31,117 bases of DNA from a virus. The DNA is taken from positions 1 through 31,117 of IMG/VR virus record IMGVR_UViG_3300025585_000121, one strand, 5' to 3'. Shown in pieces: positions 6,535 to 13,462 of the stretch (its first letter is position 1; each line of letters begins with the position of its first letter). Made by a program: the position numbers and the translations under genes. Below the pieces are notes generated by a model, which worked only from the letters and a program-made list of their open reading frames with translations, was not told the origin of the DNA and did no database searches.

Positions 6535-6739
6535 CTTCCTTCAGCCCTTCCGGAATCAAATATTCGGTACAGGTTCCCGTGACGACGCAACCAGGGCGCT
6601 TGCATTCTGGCTTGTCCCAGTTCTCCTGCTCTTGACATGGATATCGAACCCAGCCGTCATAACCGCATGCAGAAAAAGACCCGCCAAAGCCAAGGGCAAG
6701 CAAAAATGCAACTATATACCGAGTGAATGTACGTCGCAC
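6524..6739 (-). CDS. Small phage lipoprotein
   Basis: This 71-residue protein has a basic N-terminus, a hydrophobic stretch (IVAFLLALGFGG) and a lipobox-like SFSAC, with Cys25 as the likely lipidated residue. The mature part starts CGYDGWVRYPC and has further cysteines in PECKRPGC and TGTC (Cys25, 36, 47, 52, 58). Similar CGYDGxxRYPC lipoproteins occur in environmental phages; this comes from memory, not a search. It would sit on the outer face of the membrane. It starts with GTG, 6 bases after a perfect TATAAT, so its message is probably leaderless. It leads the lysis transcript; possible roles are lysis control or superinfection exclusion. Confidence 0.72.
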   Translation of the reverse strand: MRRTFTRYIVAFLLALGFGGSFSACGYDGWVRYPCQEQENWDKPECKRPGCVVTGTCTEYLIPEGLKEDAQ

Positions 6740-6756
6740 AGGTCTATTATACCTGT
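6737..6756 (-). promoter_or_regulatory. Leaderless promoter with overlapping operator-like palindrome
   Basis: On the minus strand, TATAAT (6746-6751) is followed by 6 bases and the GTG start at 6739. A perfect inverted repeat, ACAGGT-7 bases-ACCTGT (6738-6756), covers the -10 box, the predicted +1 and part of the start codon. A bound repressor there would block both transcription and, on RNA, a hairpin would hide the start. The TTGACA at 6754-6759 is only 2 bases from TATAAT and cannot act as its -35. Confidence 0.6.
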
Positions 6757-6775
6757 CAAAAATTAGTTCCTAGAT

Positions 6776-6943
6776 TTACTCGTCTTTGTTAAGAAGCAGT
6801 GCAGTGACATAGACGCCAAATGAAATTCCGCTAATCCAAAGCCCCCACTTGAGCGTTTCCCCAGACAGGGTAATCAGAACCATGGCGGTACCGCCGAGGG
6901 TCCACGCCAAGCCAGTTGCCTCGTCAAAGAATTTCTTAAGCAT
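6776..6943 (-). CDS. Small two-helix membrane protein
   Basis: The frame is open from 6985, but the real start is probably the ATG at 6943, because AAGGAG lies 6 bases before it and the upstream gene stops there (TAATG overlap). The 55-residue product begins MLKKFFDEATG and has two hydrophobic stretches (about 10-25 and 33-50) ending NKDE. It is translationally coupled to the LPxTG surface protein. It could be a holin-like or accessory membrane protein. I see no family signature. Confidence 0.7.
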   Translation of the reverse strand: MLKKFFDEATGLAWTLGGTAMVLITLSGETLKWGLWISGISFGVYVTALLLNKDE

Positions 6944-8289
6944 TACTTTCTCCTTGTTGCCGGTTGGGCTGAAAGAATGAGGCAAAAGCCAAGCGCCATA
7001 AGACCAATAGCAAGGAGGACCTGAGTTTCTGTTCCATTACCAGTCTTAGGAAGGTCTGGCGTTAGCACGGGGATAGATGATGTGGTTGGGGATTCCGGAA
7101 GCGCTGTAGTCGTAGTTTCAGGAGCGGTCGTCGTAGTTTCGACTGGGACCGTAGTTTCACGATTGTCGTCATCATCCTCTGCCACAGTTGTTGTAGGTGC
7201 CTCGGTTGGTGCAGGCTCGGTAGCAGGGGGGTCGGTCTCAACTGGGTCCGTTGAAGGAGGGTCAGTTGGGTCCGTTGAAGGAGGGTCAGTCGCTTCGGGG
7301 TCTGTTGAAGGAGGGTCTGTAGCCACAGGGTCCGTAGCGGGCGGGTCAGTCACCGGAGGTTCAGTCGTGGCTGGCGGAACTGTTGGCGCATCCGAGTTAT
7401 TTGGCGCTACGGCTCCGAAATCTTCCCCATTCTTAGTCGTTGAGCCGGGCTGGCTATCAACTAGGAGGACGGGCGAGAGTGCTGTGTCATCAAGATTAAA
7501 GACCGCAAAGCCAAGGAGATAATCGCCAGTTACCGAGACGGTGTAGGTCGACATTTGCCAACCAGTAGAACCAAATGTGCCAGTGGAATAGTCGCCAGTT
7601 CCGGGGTTTGTGAAGCCAAGAAGCGCATACTGATTGCCACTATTATTTACCGAAACAGTAGGTGACCCTGAAGTTGGCGTCAGTGAAGTGATTGAGCCAT
7701 CGTTGAAGGGGACATAATCGGTGCCGATGTAGTTCCAAGACATAGTGTAGGTCGTTCCCGCCTGAAGCGTGACCGTCTTTGTAATCCATGAGGCATCAGT
7801 TGGCGAGCCACTTCCATAACCAGAAGCGGAAGCCTGATTTGACAATTCCGAGCGCATATCTGTTTCATCAGAACTACTGACCCCAAGTGCCGTCAGAGCA
7901 TCGTCAAATGTCTGGGAACTATTGGGCTGGAGTGCGACTGCATACGAGCCATACGGACTAAATGACCATGACGTAGGGTCAACCGCTGGCTGGTAGTAGG
8001 GGTTAGGCGAGCCATCACCGAGCGTCGGGTTACCAACTGCTCCGTGACTTCCCGCATTAAATGTCACTGACCCACTGATAAGGGTCACGCCAGACCCATT
8101 ACCAGTAATTAAGCCACCAGCCAGTGACCCACTCTGCGACCCAATATTCCAGTCAGATAGATTTCCAGACTCAAACCCAGTATCTGCCACAACCTCAGCA
8201 GATGCCGAGCCGAGACTCCACGGCATGATTAGCGAAATTCCAGAGATAGCAAGAAAACCACCAAGAATATTGAGTGTTCGAGTTTTCAT
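6943..8289 (-). CDS. Secreted, LPxTG-type wall-anchored surface protein
   Basis: This 448-residue protein has a signal peptide (about 1-31, cleavage after SASA). An extracellular beta-rich region with many Gly/Ser/Thr follows (about 33-285), then a Pro/Thr/Asp stalk with TDPPSTDP-type repeats (about 300-360) and a Thr-rich stretch. The C-terminus is a full sorting signal: LPKTG at 413-417, a hydrophobic span and RRK. Sortases cut such signals and link the protein to peptidoglycan, so it should be displayed on the host cell wall rather than built into the virion. The ATG overlaps the TGA of the upstream surface protein (TGATG). There is no enzymatic motif. It may change adsorption or block other phages; alternatively the window includes host-derived DNA. 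Confidence 0.82.
   Translation of the reverse strand: MKTRTLNILGGFLAISGISLIMPWSLGSASAEVVADTGFESGNLSDWNIGSQSGSLAGGLITGNGSGVTLISGSVTFNAGSHGAVGNPTLGDGSPNPYYQPAVDPTSWSFSPYGSYAVALQPNSSQTFDDALTALGVSSSDETDMRSELSNQASASGYGSGSPTDASWITKTVTLQAGTTYTMSWNYIGTDYVPFNDGSITSLTPTSGSPTVSVNNSGNQYALLGFTNPGTGDYSTGTFGSTGWQMSTYTVSVTGDYLLGFAVFNLDDTALSPVLLVDSQPGSTTKNGEDFGAVAPNNSDAPTVPPATTEPPVTDPPATDPVATDPPSTDPEATDPPSTDPTDPPSTDPVETDPPATEPAPTEAPTTTVAEDDDDNRETTVPVETTTTAPETTTTALPESPTTSSIPVLTPDLPKTGNGTETQVLLAIGLMALGFCLILSAQPATRRK
7244..7320. repeat. Imperfect tandem repeats coding for the TDPPSTDP stalk
   Basis: Three close copies of GGGTCCGTTGAAGGAGGGTC begin at 7244, 7268 and 7298 (the last with T for C at base 6). On the minus strand they encode DPPSTDP units of the stalk in the LPxTG protein. 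Copy-number change by slippage would alter the stalk length. Confidence 0.75.
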
Positions 8290-10067
8290 CAGTTCTTCCT
8301 TCTCCCTGCTCCGATTCCGGTTGTTGCTCCCATAATTGAGGTCGTTACCGTGACGGCAACGACCACACGACGCTCTCCAACCGTGATGGCAGAACCAGAT
8401 GGGACATATGCGTCAAATTGTCCTGAGTAGACATTGACCTCCTCTTCAAAGACTTCCTTGACGGAATCATCCGTCTCGTTCAGCGCTTCAACGAGTTGTT
8501 CAGTCTGCTCATCAGATAGATTTTCAAAATCAACTGATTCAATGACAGCCTTAATTTTATCACTATTAATATTACTAAAGGCTTTTGAACCTATGATTGA
8601 AATAAGGTCGTCGTCACTCGCTTCTTCAGGATTGATGTCGTCAAGAATTGCTTCAAGTTCTGCTGGGTCTTCAATAGCCTCAACAACCTCGGGAACTATT
8701 TCCTCAGGAAGTTGTTCTTCGGGCGGAGTCGTGATTTCTGGTTCAGGCTCTGGCGTTACCTCAGGCTCCGGAACTACTTCTGGAGCAGGCTCAGGCTCAG
8801 GCTCAGGTGCAACCTCAGGCTCTGGCTCTGGAGTTACCTCGGGTTCTGGAGCGGGTTCAGGTGCAACCTCTGGCTCAGGTTCTGGCTCTGGCTGAGGCTC
8901 AGGCTCGGGTTCCGGTTGAGGGTCTTCGTTATTTGATGGCGTATCAGTCGTAGTCGTTGTTTCTGGCTCAGTCGTGGTTGTAGTAGTCGCTGACTCTGTC
9001 GTCGTGGTTGTTTCTTCAGGAAGAGTTGTTGTTGTAGTTGTTGTAGGCACAGGGGCATCACCGCTGAATGCGGATGCTGGCACTACTTCATATGTACCCC
9101 CATCAATACTCCAGTAAAGATAGAAGCAGGTTCCTCCGCCGTTTTCGTACATCCATGCGTCGATTGAATACTGACCAACTGGGATATCTAGCGGTCCACT
9201 GAAAGAGGGGGAACAGCCCTTATCAGTCCACAAGCCAAATGGCGCTTGACCGTCAATCTCTACTTGACTTCCATCGTCTGAATAGACAACGAACTCAATG
9301 GTGTTGTGCTCAGGAATATTGATAAATCCCTGATAGTGCGCCATGAAATGGTCCCACCCACAGGTTCCGACATGCAACTCAGGGCTATCCCAGGTTTGAT
9401 AAATATTCTCGTACCAAGTTTCACCGCACTGCTGATACGCACTGTCTGAGATGGTAGGGGGAATATTTGTGACCGTATAGATAGTGGTAGCGAGTCCGCC
9501 CTCTGGAGCAGGAGGCTCAGTCGTAGTCGTGGTTGTTTCAACCGGCGGTGGTTCTTCGGCAACAAGAGACGCACCGCTGATTACTGGTCCATAACATCCA
9601 GCCCACCAGAGCGAATCAATACCCGAGAAACTGACGGTTACAGTCTCGTCATCGGATTGAGTCGTTATGGAGAGGGAGTGTTCGGTCGAACTTGCTTCGG
9701 TTATCGTCCCTGTAGAGATTGTTTCGTCATCATCCTCAAGGGATGCTGAATATTGACCACCGCCCTCACTCAGCATTCCAGTAAATGAAAGAGTGACCAC
9801 TCCCGCACTAGGAATGACGACGTCTTGACTAACTGTCGCCATTTCGTAAGAAAACGCCAAACTGTCGGCATACCATTCCCCAAGTGATGGCTGACCAGCA
9901 TTGCATGACGCTCCACCATTTGCTCCGGTCCAGCCCCCTTGATTGGCTGAAAATGAACCGTTAACTAGATAGTCAACTGGTTCGGCAGTTGCCCGATTCA
10001 GGGGCAGTATGAAGAAGAACAATATAAGCGGAAGAAAGGATATTGCTCGTCTAAGTTTATACGCCAC
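8289..10067 (-). CDS. Secreted PA14-like surface protein with Thr- and Pro-Glu-rich stalk
   Basis: This 592-residue protein has a signal peptide (1-28, ending ATA). A beta-sandwich-like domain (30-170) and a PA14-like domain follow (about 191-335, with [12 protein letters not shown] and [13 protein letters not shown] as typical strands). Next come a poly-Thr stretch (342-375), a long Pro-Glu repeat (381-446), an acidic helical region (455-543) and a hydrophobic C-terminus ending GAGRRKN. The last part resembles a sorting or membrane tail, but no LPxTG is visible. PA14 domains often bind carbohydrate. It starts with GTG, 6 bases after TACAAT and without a ribosome binding site. The stop overlaps the start of the LPxTG gene, so both are likely made together and displayed on the infected cell. 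Confidence 0.78.
   Translation of the reverse strand: MAYKLRRAISFLPLILFFFILPLNRATAEPVDYLVNGSFSANQGGWTGANGGASCNAGQPSLGEWYADSLAFSYEMATVSQDVVIPSAGVVTLSFTGMLSEGGGQYSASLEDDDETISTGTITEASSTEHSLSITTQSDDETVTVSFSGIDSLWWAGCYGPVISGASLVAEEPPPVETTTTTTEPPAPEGGLATTIYTVTNIPPTISDSAYQQCGETWYENIYQTWDSPELHVGTCGWDHFMAHYQGFINIPEHNTIEFVVYSDDGSQVEIDGQAPFGLWTDKGCSPSFSGPLDIPVGQYSIDAWMYENGGGTCFYLYWSIDGGTYEVVPASAFSGDAPVPTTTTTTTLPEETTTTTESATTTTTTEPETTTTTDTPSNNEDPQPEPEPEPQPEPEPEPEVAPEPAPEPEVTPEPEPEVAPEPEPEPAPEVVPEPEVTPEPEPEITTPPEEQLPEEIVPEVVEAIEDPAELEAILDDINPEEASDDDLISIIGSKAFSNINSDKIKAVIESVDFENLSDEQTEQLVEALNETDDSVKEVFEEEVNVYSGQFDAYVPSGSAITVGERRVVVAVTVTTSIMGATTGIGAGRRKN
8740..8925. repeat. Low-complexity Pro-Glu coding repeat
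   Basis: Short units of the form GGCTCAGGTTCT and GGCTCAGGTGCAACC repeat through this stretch. On the minus strand they encode alternating Pro-Glu with occasional Val-Ala or Val-Thr. The opposite-strand frames here are shadows of this repeat. Confidence 0.75.
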
Positions 10068-10079
10068 CTACTAATTGTA
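10067..10079 (-). promoter_or_regulatory. Leaderless promoter: TACAAT, 6 bases, GTG
   Basis: On the minus strand, TACAAT (10074-10079) is followed by exactly 6 bases and the GTG start codon of the PA14-like protein, the same geometry as at 5070 and 6739. A TTGCCA lies 21 bases upstream, too far for a normal -35. The promoter would drive the two surface proteins and the small membrane protein. Confidence 0.5.
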
Positions 10080-10118
10080 AAATATCCAAATAATGGCTAG
10101 TGGCAATAAGGCTATGAA

Positions 10119-10508
10119 CTAAGTCTGCTCCATCCCGAACTTGGAGCCATTCATATAAATCATTGAGGCAGGCAGTTTGCCATCAGCGACGAGTTTGCGT
10201 CTGTATTCAAGGTAAACAGGGACATTTTCAACAATCGTCGGATTGATGTTAAGCCAAACAGTCTTTTCACGAACGAACTTCGCCTTAGTCTCTTCCTTGT
10301 CAGGGCGCATGTATTCAAAAAAGCGTTGCCCGCGATACTTCTCCTTAACCTCAAGGTAAAGGATGTACATAGTGTCTTCGGTGAGGAAGAGGTCAAGAAA
10401 ACCAACATCCTCCGTGTCGTTCAAAAACGTAACCCGCTTAACTTCCTTAGAGGGGTCGTCGGGGAAATAATTAATTGGAGAGATTTGCTCTCTGTAGCCC
10501 TTCTTCAT
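10119..10508 (-). CDS. Hypothetical protein with faint acetyltransferase-like segment
   Basis: This 129-residue protein contains YILYLEVKEKYRGQRFFEYM (about 49-68), which recalls the beta-strand and pyrophosphate-binding turn of GNAT acetyltransferases (Glu-Val-x-x-x-x-Arg-Gly-x). The rest of the fold is not convincing and the glycine pattern is incomplete, so I do not assign that function. It overlaps the upstream gene by 38 bases and has only a weak GAGAAG before the ATG. It is the last gene of the tail-appendage transcript, so a role in appendage assembly or modification is possible. Confidence 0.6.
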   Translation of the reverse strand: MKKGYREQISPINYFPDDPSKEVKRVTFLNDTEDVGFLDLFLTEDTMYILYLEVKEKYRGQRFFEYMRPDKEETKAKFVREKTVWLNINPTIVENVPVYLEYRRKLVADGKLPASMIYMNGSKFGMEQT

Positions 10509-10902
10509 ATTGCTTCTCGTTTCGTGGGGTCCACGGACCTAAATCAGTGGGGAATGTTGGTTTAATAGCATATACAACAGCAAGAAAATGCCACTGCCTT
10601 TCAGTTAATGGCTCACCCGTTTCTGGTGTTAATCCAATTGGACAAACCCAATAGCCGTTATCGTCCAAAATAAACCACGGCTTAGGTGCTGGTTCAACAA
10701 AAATATCTAGCGACTCAATATAAAGATATCCAGCACTTGGAAATACATCTCTAATGGACTCATTATAGGAGCATTGAATCCAGCGACCATCTAGTCCTAA
10801 TGAGTTATTGATAAATGCCTGACCGTTAGATTCCTCAGAATCAGGAATTGTAATAACTTGTTCAACTGTATTTTCCGAATTTACTTTTGCAAAGTGTGCC
10901 AT
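10471..10902 (-). CDS. Conserved-type tail-region phage protein (MAHFAKV type)
   Basis: The frame is open from 10950, but ATG 10902 gives the typical start MAHFAKVNSENTVEQVITIP, 7 bases after the stop of the glycine-rich gene. The 143-residue product has repeated aromatic and Pro-rich motifs (APKPWFILDDNGYWVCPIG) and WTPRNEKQYEEGL near the end. Proteins starting MAHFAKVxxxxVxxVIV are common in environmental tailed phages beside tail fibres, and their role is unknown. I know this family by pattern only. Position suggests a tail-fibre partner or chaperone. Confidence 0.72.
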   Translation of the reverse strand: MAHFAKVNSENTVEQVITIPDSEESNGQAFINNSLGLDGRWIQCSYNESIRDVFPSAGYLYIESLDIFVEPAPKPWFILDDNGYWVCPIGLTPETGEPLTERQWHFLAVVYAIKPTFPTDLGPWTPRNEKQYEEGLQRANLSN

Positions 10903-10909
10903 GGCTATC

Positions 10910-12505
10910 TCATACGTCCGTCGTATCCGTCGATGGGAATGCTCGTCCATCGCCCCAGATGATTCTTACGGCTCCATTGCCGCCATTCTGCGAACCTGCC
11001 GAATATGAGGTGTCGTTGCCAGAACCACCACCACCGTAGCGACCTCCATTGCCGAGACCCACTTCGCTACTGCTTTGTCCACCAGAGCCACCCTGACCAT
11101 AACTGGAACCGCTTGTACCAGAGCCAAGAATGCCAACGCCACCACCACCACCGTCTGAGACCACGGTGCCACCGGTTGAAGCACCTCCGGCACCTCCGCC
11201 ACCAGACCCAGCAACTGAAGTGTAGTTAGTTCCATAACCATTGCCACCGTTGCCGGTATAACCACCCGCACCGCCACCACCACCGCCAGAACCAGTTGAA
11301 TAGTAAGTGCCAATTCCACCTGCGCCACCACCATCGCCAGTATAGGAACCGCCACTCACGTCAGCAGTTGAACCAGCGCTGCCACCAAACCCCCGAACAG
11401 TAGCGGTCGAAATGAAGTACGAAGTCCCACCAGGGTCCGGTGAACTACCACCAGTTCCACCACTGCCTACGACAACTGTATACGTCTGGCCGGGAGTAAC
11501 AGAAATATTATTCTTCCAGCCGAGACCTCCACCTCCGCCACCAGAACCTCCAGAACCGCCAGTAGAACGTCCGCCTCCGCCTCCACCAACAGCGACGACA
11601 CAAACGCTTGTTACTCCAGTTGGACAAGTCCACGAGTACGTACCTGGAGTTGTATAGGCAACTTGGTCGGCAGAAGCGACGGGAGATAGGGCAGGATTCG
11701 GCTGACCAGTGATTTGATAGCGAATGATGGCAATTCCTGAACCGCCACTTTGTCCATAACCGCCGCCGTTACCTGTATTAGCGGTGCCGTTAGTGGGCGT
11801 TCCTCTATTGTACCCAAGACCCCCATTAGAGACAGTACGAATTACTCCACCTAAATACGAAACGAGATTATAGGCACCACCATTTCCACCAGTTCCATAG
11901 TCGCCAGTTATTTCTCCGCCACTACACCCATACTTTCCGCATCCACCACCCGAGAAGGCAATTGTTCCATCAGTGAGGCCGGACGAGCCAGCGACGCCCT
12001 GTCCAGTAGTTCTAGCACCGCCTGCACCAGGAGTCTTATTTGCGTTTGTGCCTCCACCACCGCCACCGGAGCCTCCAGATTGCCCAGAAGTTGCTTCGCC
12101 TGTTACTGGGTTATATGGGGTCCCACCACACCCTCCACCAATTGACGTATAACCATAAAAAGTTGAGTTAGAGCCGTTAGAATTAGCAGCGCCTCCGGCA
12201 CCAATCACTATCGGATAACTACCAATTGCAATATTGTTGAAGGACCCACTAAGAGCGCCCCCTCCACCACCTCCGCCACCGTTTGAGCCGCCGCCTCCGC
12301 CTCCTGCAACTAGGAGAAACTCAACAAGAGCAGTAGGAGTAGAGCGCGTAACGACGAAGTTCCCTGATGAGAGAAATACATGGGCGCGATAGGTAAAGCC
12401 ACCCTCCGAGTACTCGTAGATTGAGTCTCCACCAGTGGCATACATAGACGTCTCACTAGTAAAACCAGCCCAGCGAGACGAGGACGCTGACCCAAGTAAG
12501 GGCAT
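10910..12505 (-). CDS. Glycine-rich tail adhesin-like protein
   Basis: This 531-residue protein is built from two glycine-rich domains. The first (about 60-265) opens VEFLLVAGGGGGG; the second (about 280-520) opens SVCVVAVGGGGGG and contains PGQTYTVVVGSGGTGG. Both have the pattern hydrophobic strand, GGGGGG run, then IxIGAGG/VVVGSGG, seen in glycine-rich phage tail-tip proteins that form polyglycine-helix receptor-binding surfaces. It starts 2 bases after the stop of the tail-fibre-like gene and is therefore co-translated. Opposite-strand and +1 frames across this gene are long but are composition shadows. It is probably the host-recognition part of the tail. Confidence 0.82.
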   Translation of the reverse strand: MPLLGSASSSRWAGFTSETSMYATGGDSIYEYSEGGFTYRAHVFLSSGNFVVTRSTPTALVEFLLVAGGGGGGSNGGGGGGGGALSGSFNNIAIGSYPIVIGAGGAANSNGSNSTFYGYTSIGGGCGGTPYNPVTGEATSGQSGGSGGGGGGTNANKTPGAGGARTTGQGVAGSSGLTDGTIAFSGGGCGKYGCSGGEITGDYGTGGNGGAYNLVSYLGGVIRTVSNGGLGYNRGTPTNGTANTGNGGGYGQSGGSGIAIIRYQITGQPNPALSPVASADQVAYTTPGTYSWTCPTGVTSVCVVAVGGGGGGRSTGGSGGSGGGGGGLGWKNNISVTPGQTYTVVVGSGGTGGSSPDPGGTSYFISTATVRGFGGSAGSTADVSGGSYTGDGGGAGGIGTYYSTGSGGGGGGAGGYTGNGGNGYGTNYTSVAGSGGGGAGGASTGGTVVSDGGGGGVGILGSGTSGSSYGQGGSGGQSSSEVGLGNGGRYGGGGSGNDTSYSAGSQNGGNGAVRIIWGDGRAFPSTDTTDV

Positions 12506-12507
12506 AC

Positions 12508-13359
12508 TCAGGCAAACCTTGTCTGCGACCCGAAGACCGCATAGGTCGGAGTTCCATCAACCTTTACAATTGAAAAGATATATAGGTCAATGCTATTTGC
12601 ATTACCAGCGGTCGGAGCAACGCCACCTTGCCACTTAGGCGTTACCGTTGTTCCGTCAATTTTAATCGTGGATGGGTAGTAAGCAGTTGCCCCCTGAGTG
12701 ATTGCTACGGCAACAGTTACAGACGATGTAGTTGGAAGCCATGAATCAAGAGAGGTACCACTATTGCCTCGGAAGTTAAGCGTTGGGTTACCCGAAGCCG
12801 CCGTCGTGAAGTACCAGTTGGTATCCGTTGCTAGGTCAATATCAAGAGTACCGGTGGGCGTTGTTCCAGTAATTGTCCAAGTCTCTCGTGGGTGCGAAAG
12901 GAGTGGGGTCGTAATAGTCGGCTGGGTAATCGTTGGCGTAGTGAGGGTAAAAGTCGGCAGAGTCTTCGTCCACTTCAAACCAGTTGCCTGAGCCGAGTCA
13001 GCCATTAAAATCTGGTCGTTCGTGCCGACAGACCGGACGCTGACAGTGTTATCAGCAGTACCGACGAGAATGTCACCCTTCGCATTAACCGTATTAACGC
13101 TTAGAAGGTCAGCAATAACCTCAATCCAAGAACCGGTATTATCCTCAGCGTTATAATAGTAAAGTTTCTGAGTATCGGTCTTATAAAACAATGTGCGCGC
13201 ATACTGAGCGGCGCCAGCGGGAAGAACGGTTCCAGAGATGAACCGTGCTACACGCGCTTCAAGATTCGCATGAGAATCGTCCATTTGTGAACGAGTAAAT
13301 GAATCCGAGTCTTCGCTCCAGCGGTAGAGGGCAAGACGCGTTGTTTGAGAGACCGTCAT
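12508..13359 (-). CDS. Tail-fibre-like protein with AKGDI repeat module
   Basis: This 283-residue protein has an N-terminal region (1-85) with FYKTDTQKLYYYN. The module VNAKGDILVGTADNTVSVRS then leads to VGTNDQILMADSAQATGLKW (about 92-131). A Thr-Pro-Ile repeat (TLTTPTITQPTITTPLL) and a beta-rich C-terminal domain that resembles virion appendage domains follow. The ATG has GAGGAG before it, and a TATAAT lies about 25 bases upstream, so this gene opens a transcript of four genes. The same module occurs in the partial gene at 1-289. It is likely a trimeric fibre or baseplate-attached appendage. Confidence 0.78.
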   Translation of the reverse strand: MTVSQTTRLALYRWSEDSDSFTRSQMDDSHANLEARVARFISGTVLPAGAAQYARTLFYKTDTQKLYYYNAEDNTGSWIEVIADLLSVNTVNAKGDILVGTADNTVSVRSVGTNDQILMADSAQATGLKWTKTLPTFTLTTPTITQPTITTPLLSHPRETWTITGTTPTGTLDIDLATDTNWYFTTAASGNPTLNFRGNSGTSLDSWLPTTSSVTVAVAITQGATAYYPSTIKIDGTTVTPKWQGGVAPTAGNANSIDLYIFSIVKVDGTPTYAVFGSQTRFA

Positions 13360-13383
13360 TTTAACTCCTCAGATGATGAACCA

Positions 13384-13389
13384 ATTATA
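13384..13389 (-). promoter_or_regulatory. -10 box of the tail-appendage transcript
   Basis: A perfect TATAAT on the minus strand lies 28 bases downstream of the terminator stem and 24 bases before the ATG at 13359. The hexamer at the -35 position (TTTCTA) is a poor match. Transcription would start near 13377, leaving a short leader with a GAGGAG site. Confidence 0.55.
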
Positions 13390-13417
13390 CAACGAGACTG
13401 TCACGCTAGAAAAGGAA

Positions 13418-13439
13418 AAGCCCCCCTTTCGGGGGGCTT
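13418..13439 (-). terminator. Intrinsic terminator after the major capsid gene
   Basis: A perfect 9-base-pair stem, AAGCCCCCC/GGGGGGCTT, with a GAAA loop on the minus strand, is followed by TTCCTTTT. It lies 23 bases after the capsid stop. It would end the capsid transcript and separate it from the tail-appendage promoter. Confidence 0.92.
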
Positions 13440-13462
13440 CCCTCACTTCAGGTTGAACTGAA

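Noticed and set aside
6754-6759. TTGACA as the -35 of the lysis promoter
   Set aside because: It is only 2 bases from TATAAT, and no -10 is found at the right distance downstream.
7244-7320. Short tandem repeats that could suggest a CRISPR array
   Set aside because: Units are in frame, adjacent and variable, with no unique spacers; they encode a protein stalk.
7082-7522. Long plus-strand Val/Ser/Gly-rich frame
   Set aside because: It is a reverse-complement shadow of the Pro/Thr/Asp repeats in the LPxTG protein.
8434-8895. Plus-strand Ser/Gly-rich frame
   Set aside because: It is a shadow of the Pro-Glu repeat of the PA14-like protein; there is no start signal.
10119-10508. Assignment of this gene as a GNAT acetyltransferase
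   Set aside because: Only one segment resembles the family, and the acetyl-CoA-binding glycine pattern is incomplete.
10966-11826. Val/Ala-rich and other frames inside the glycine-rich gene
   Set aside because: Long Gly-codon runs keep the other frames open; composition is not protein-like and there are no ribosome sites.
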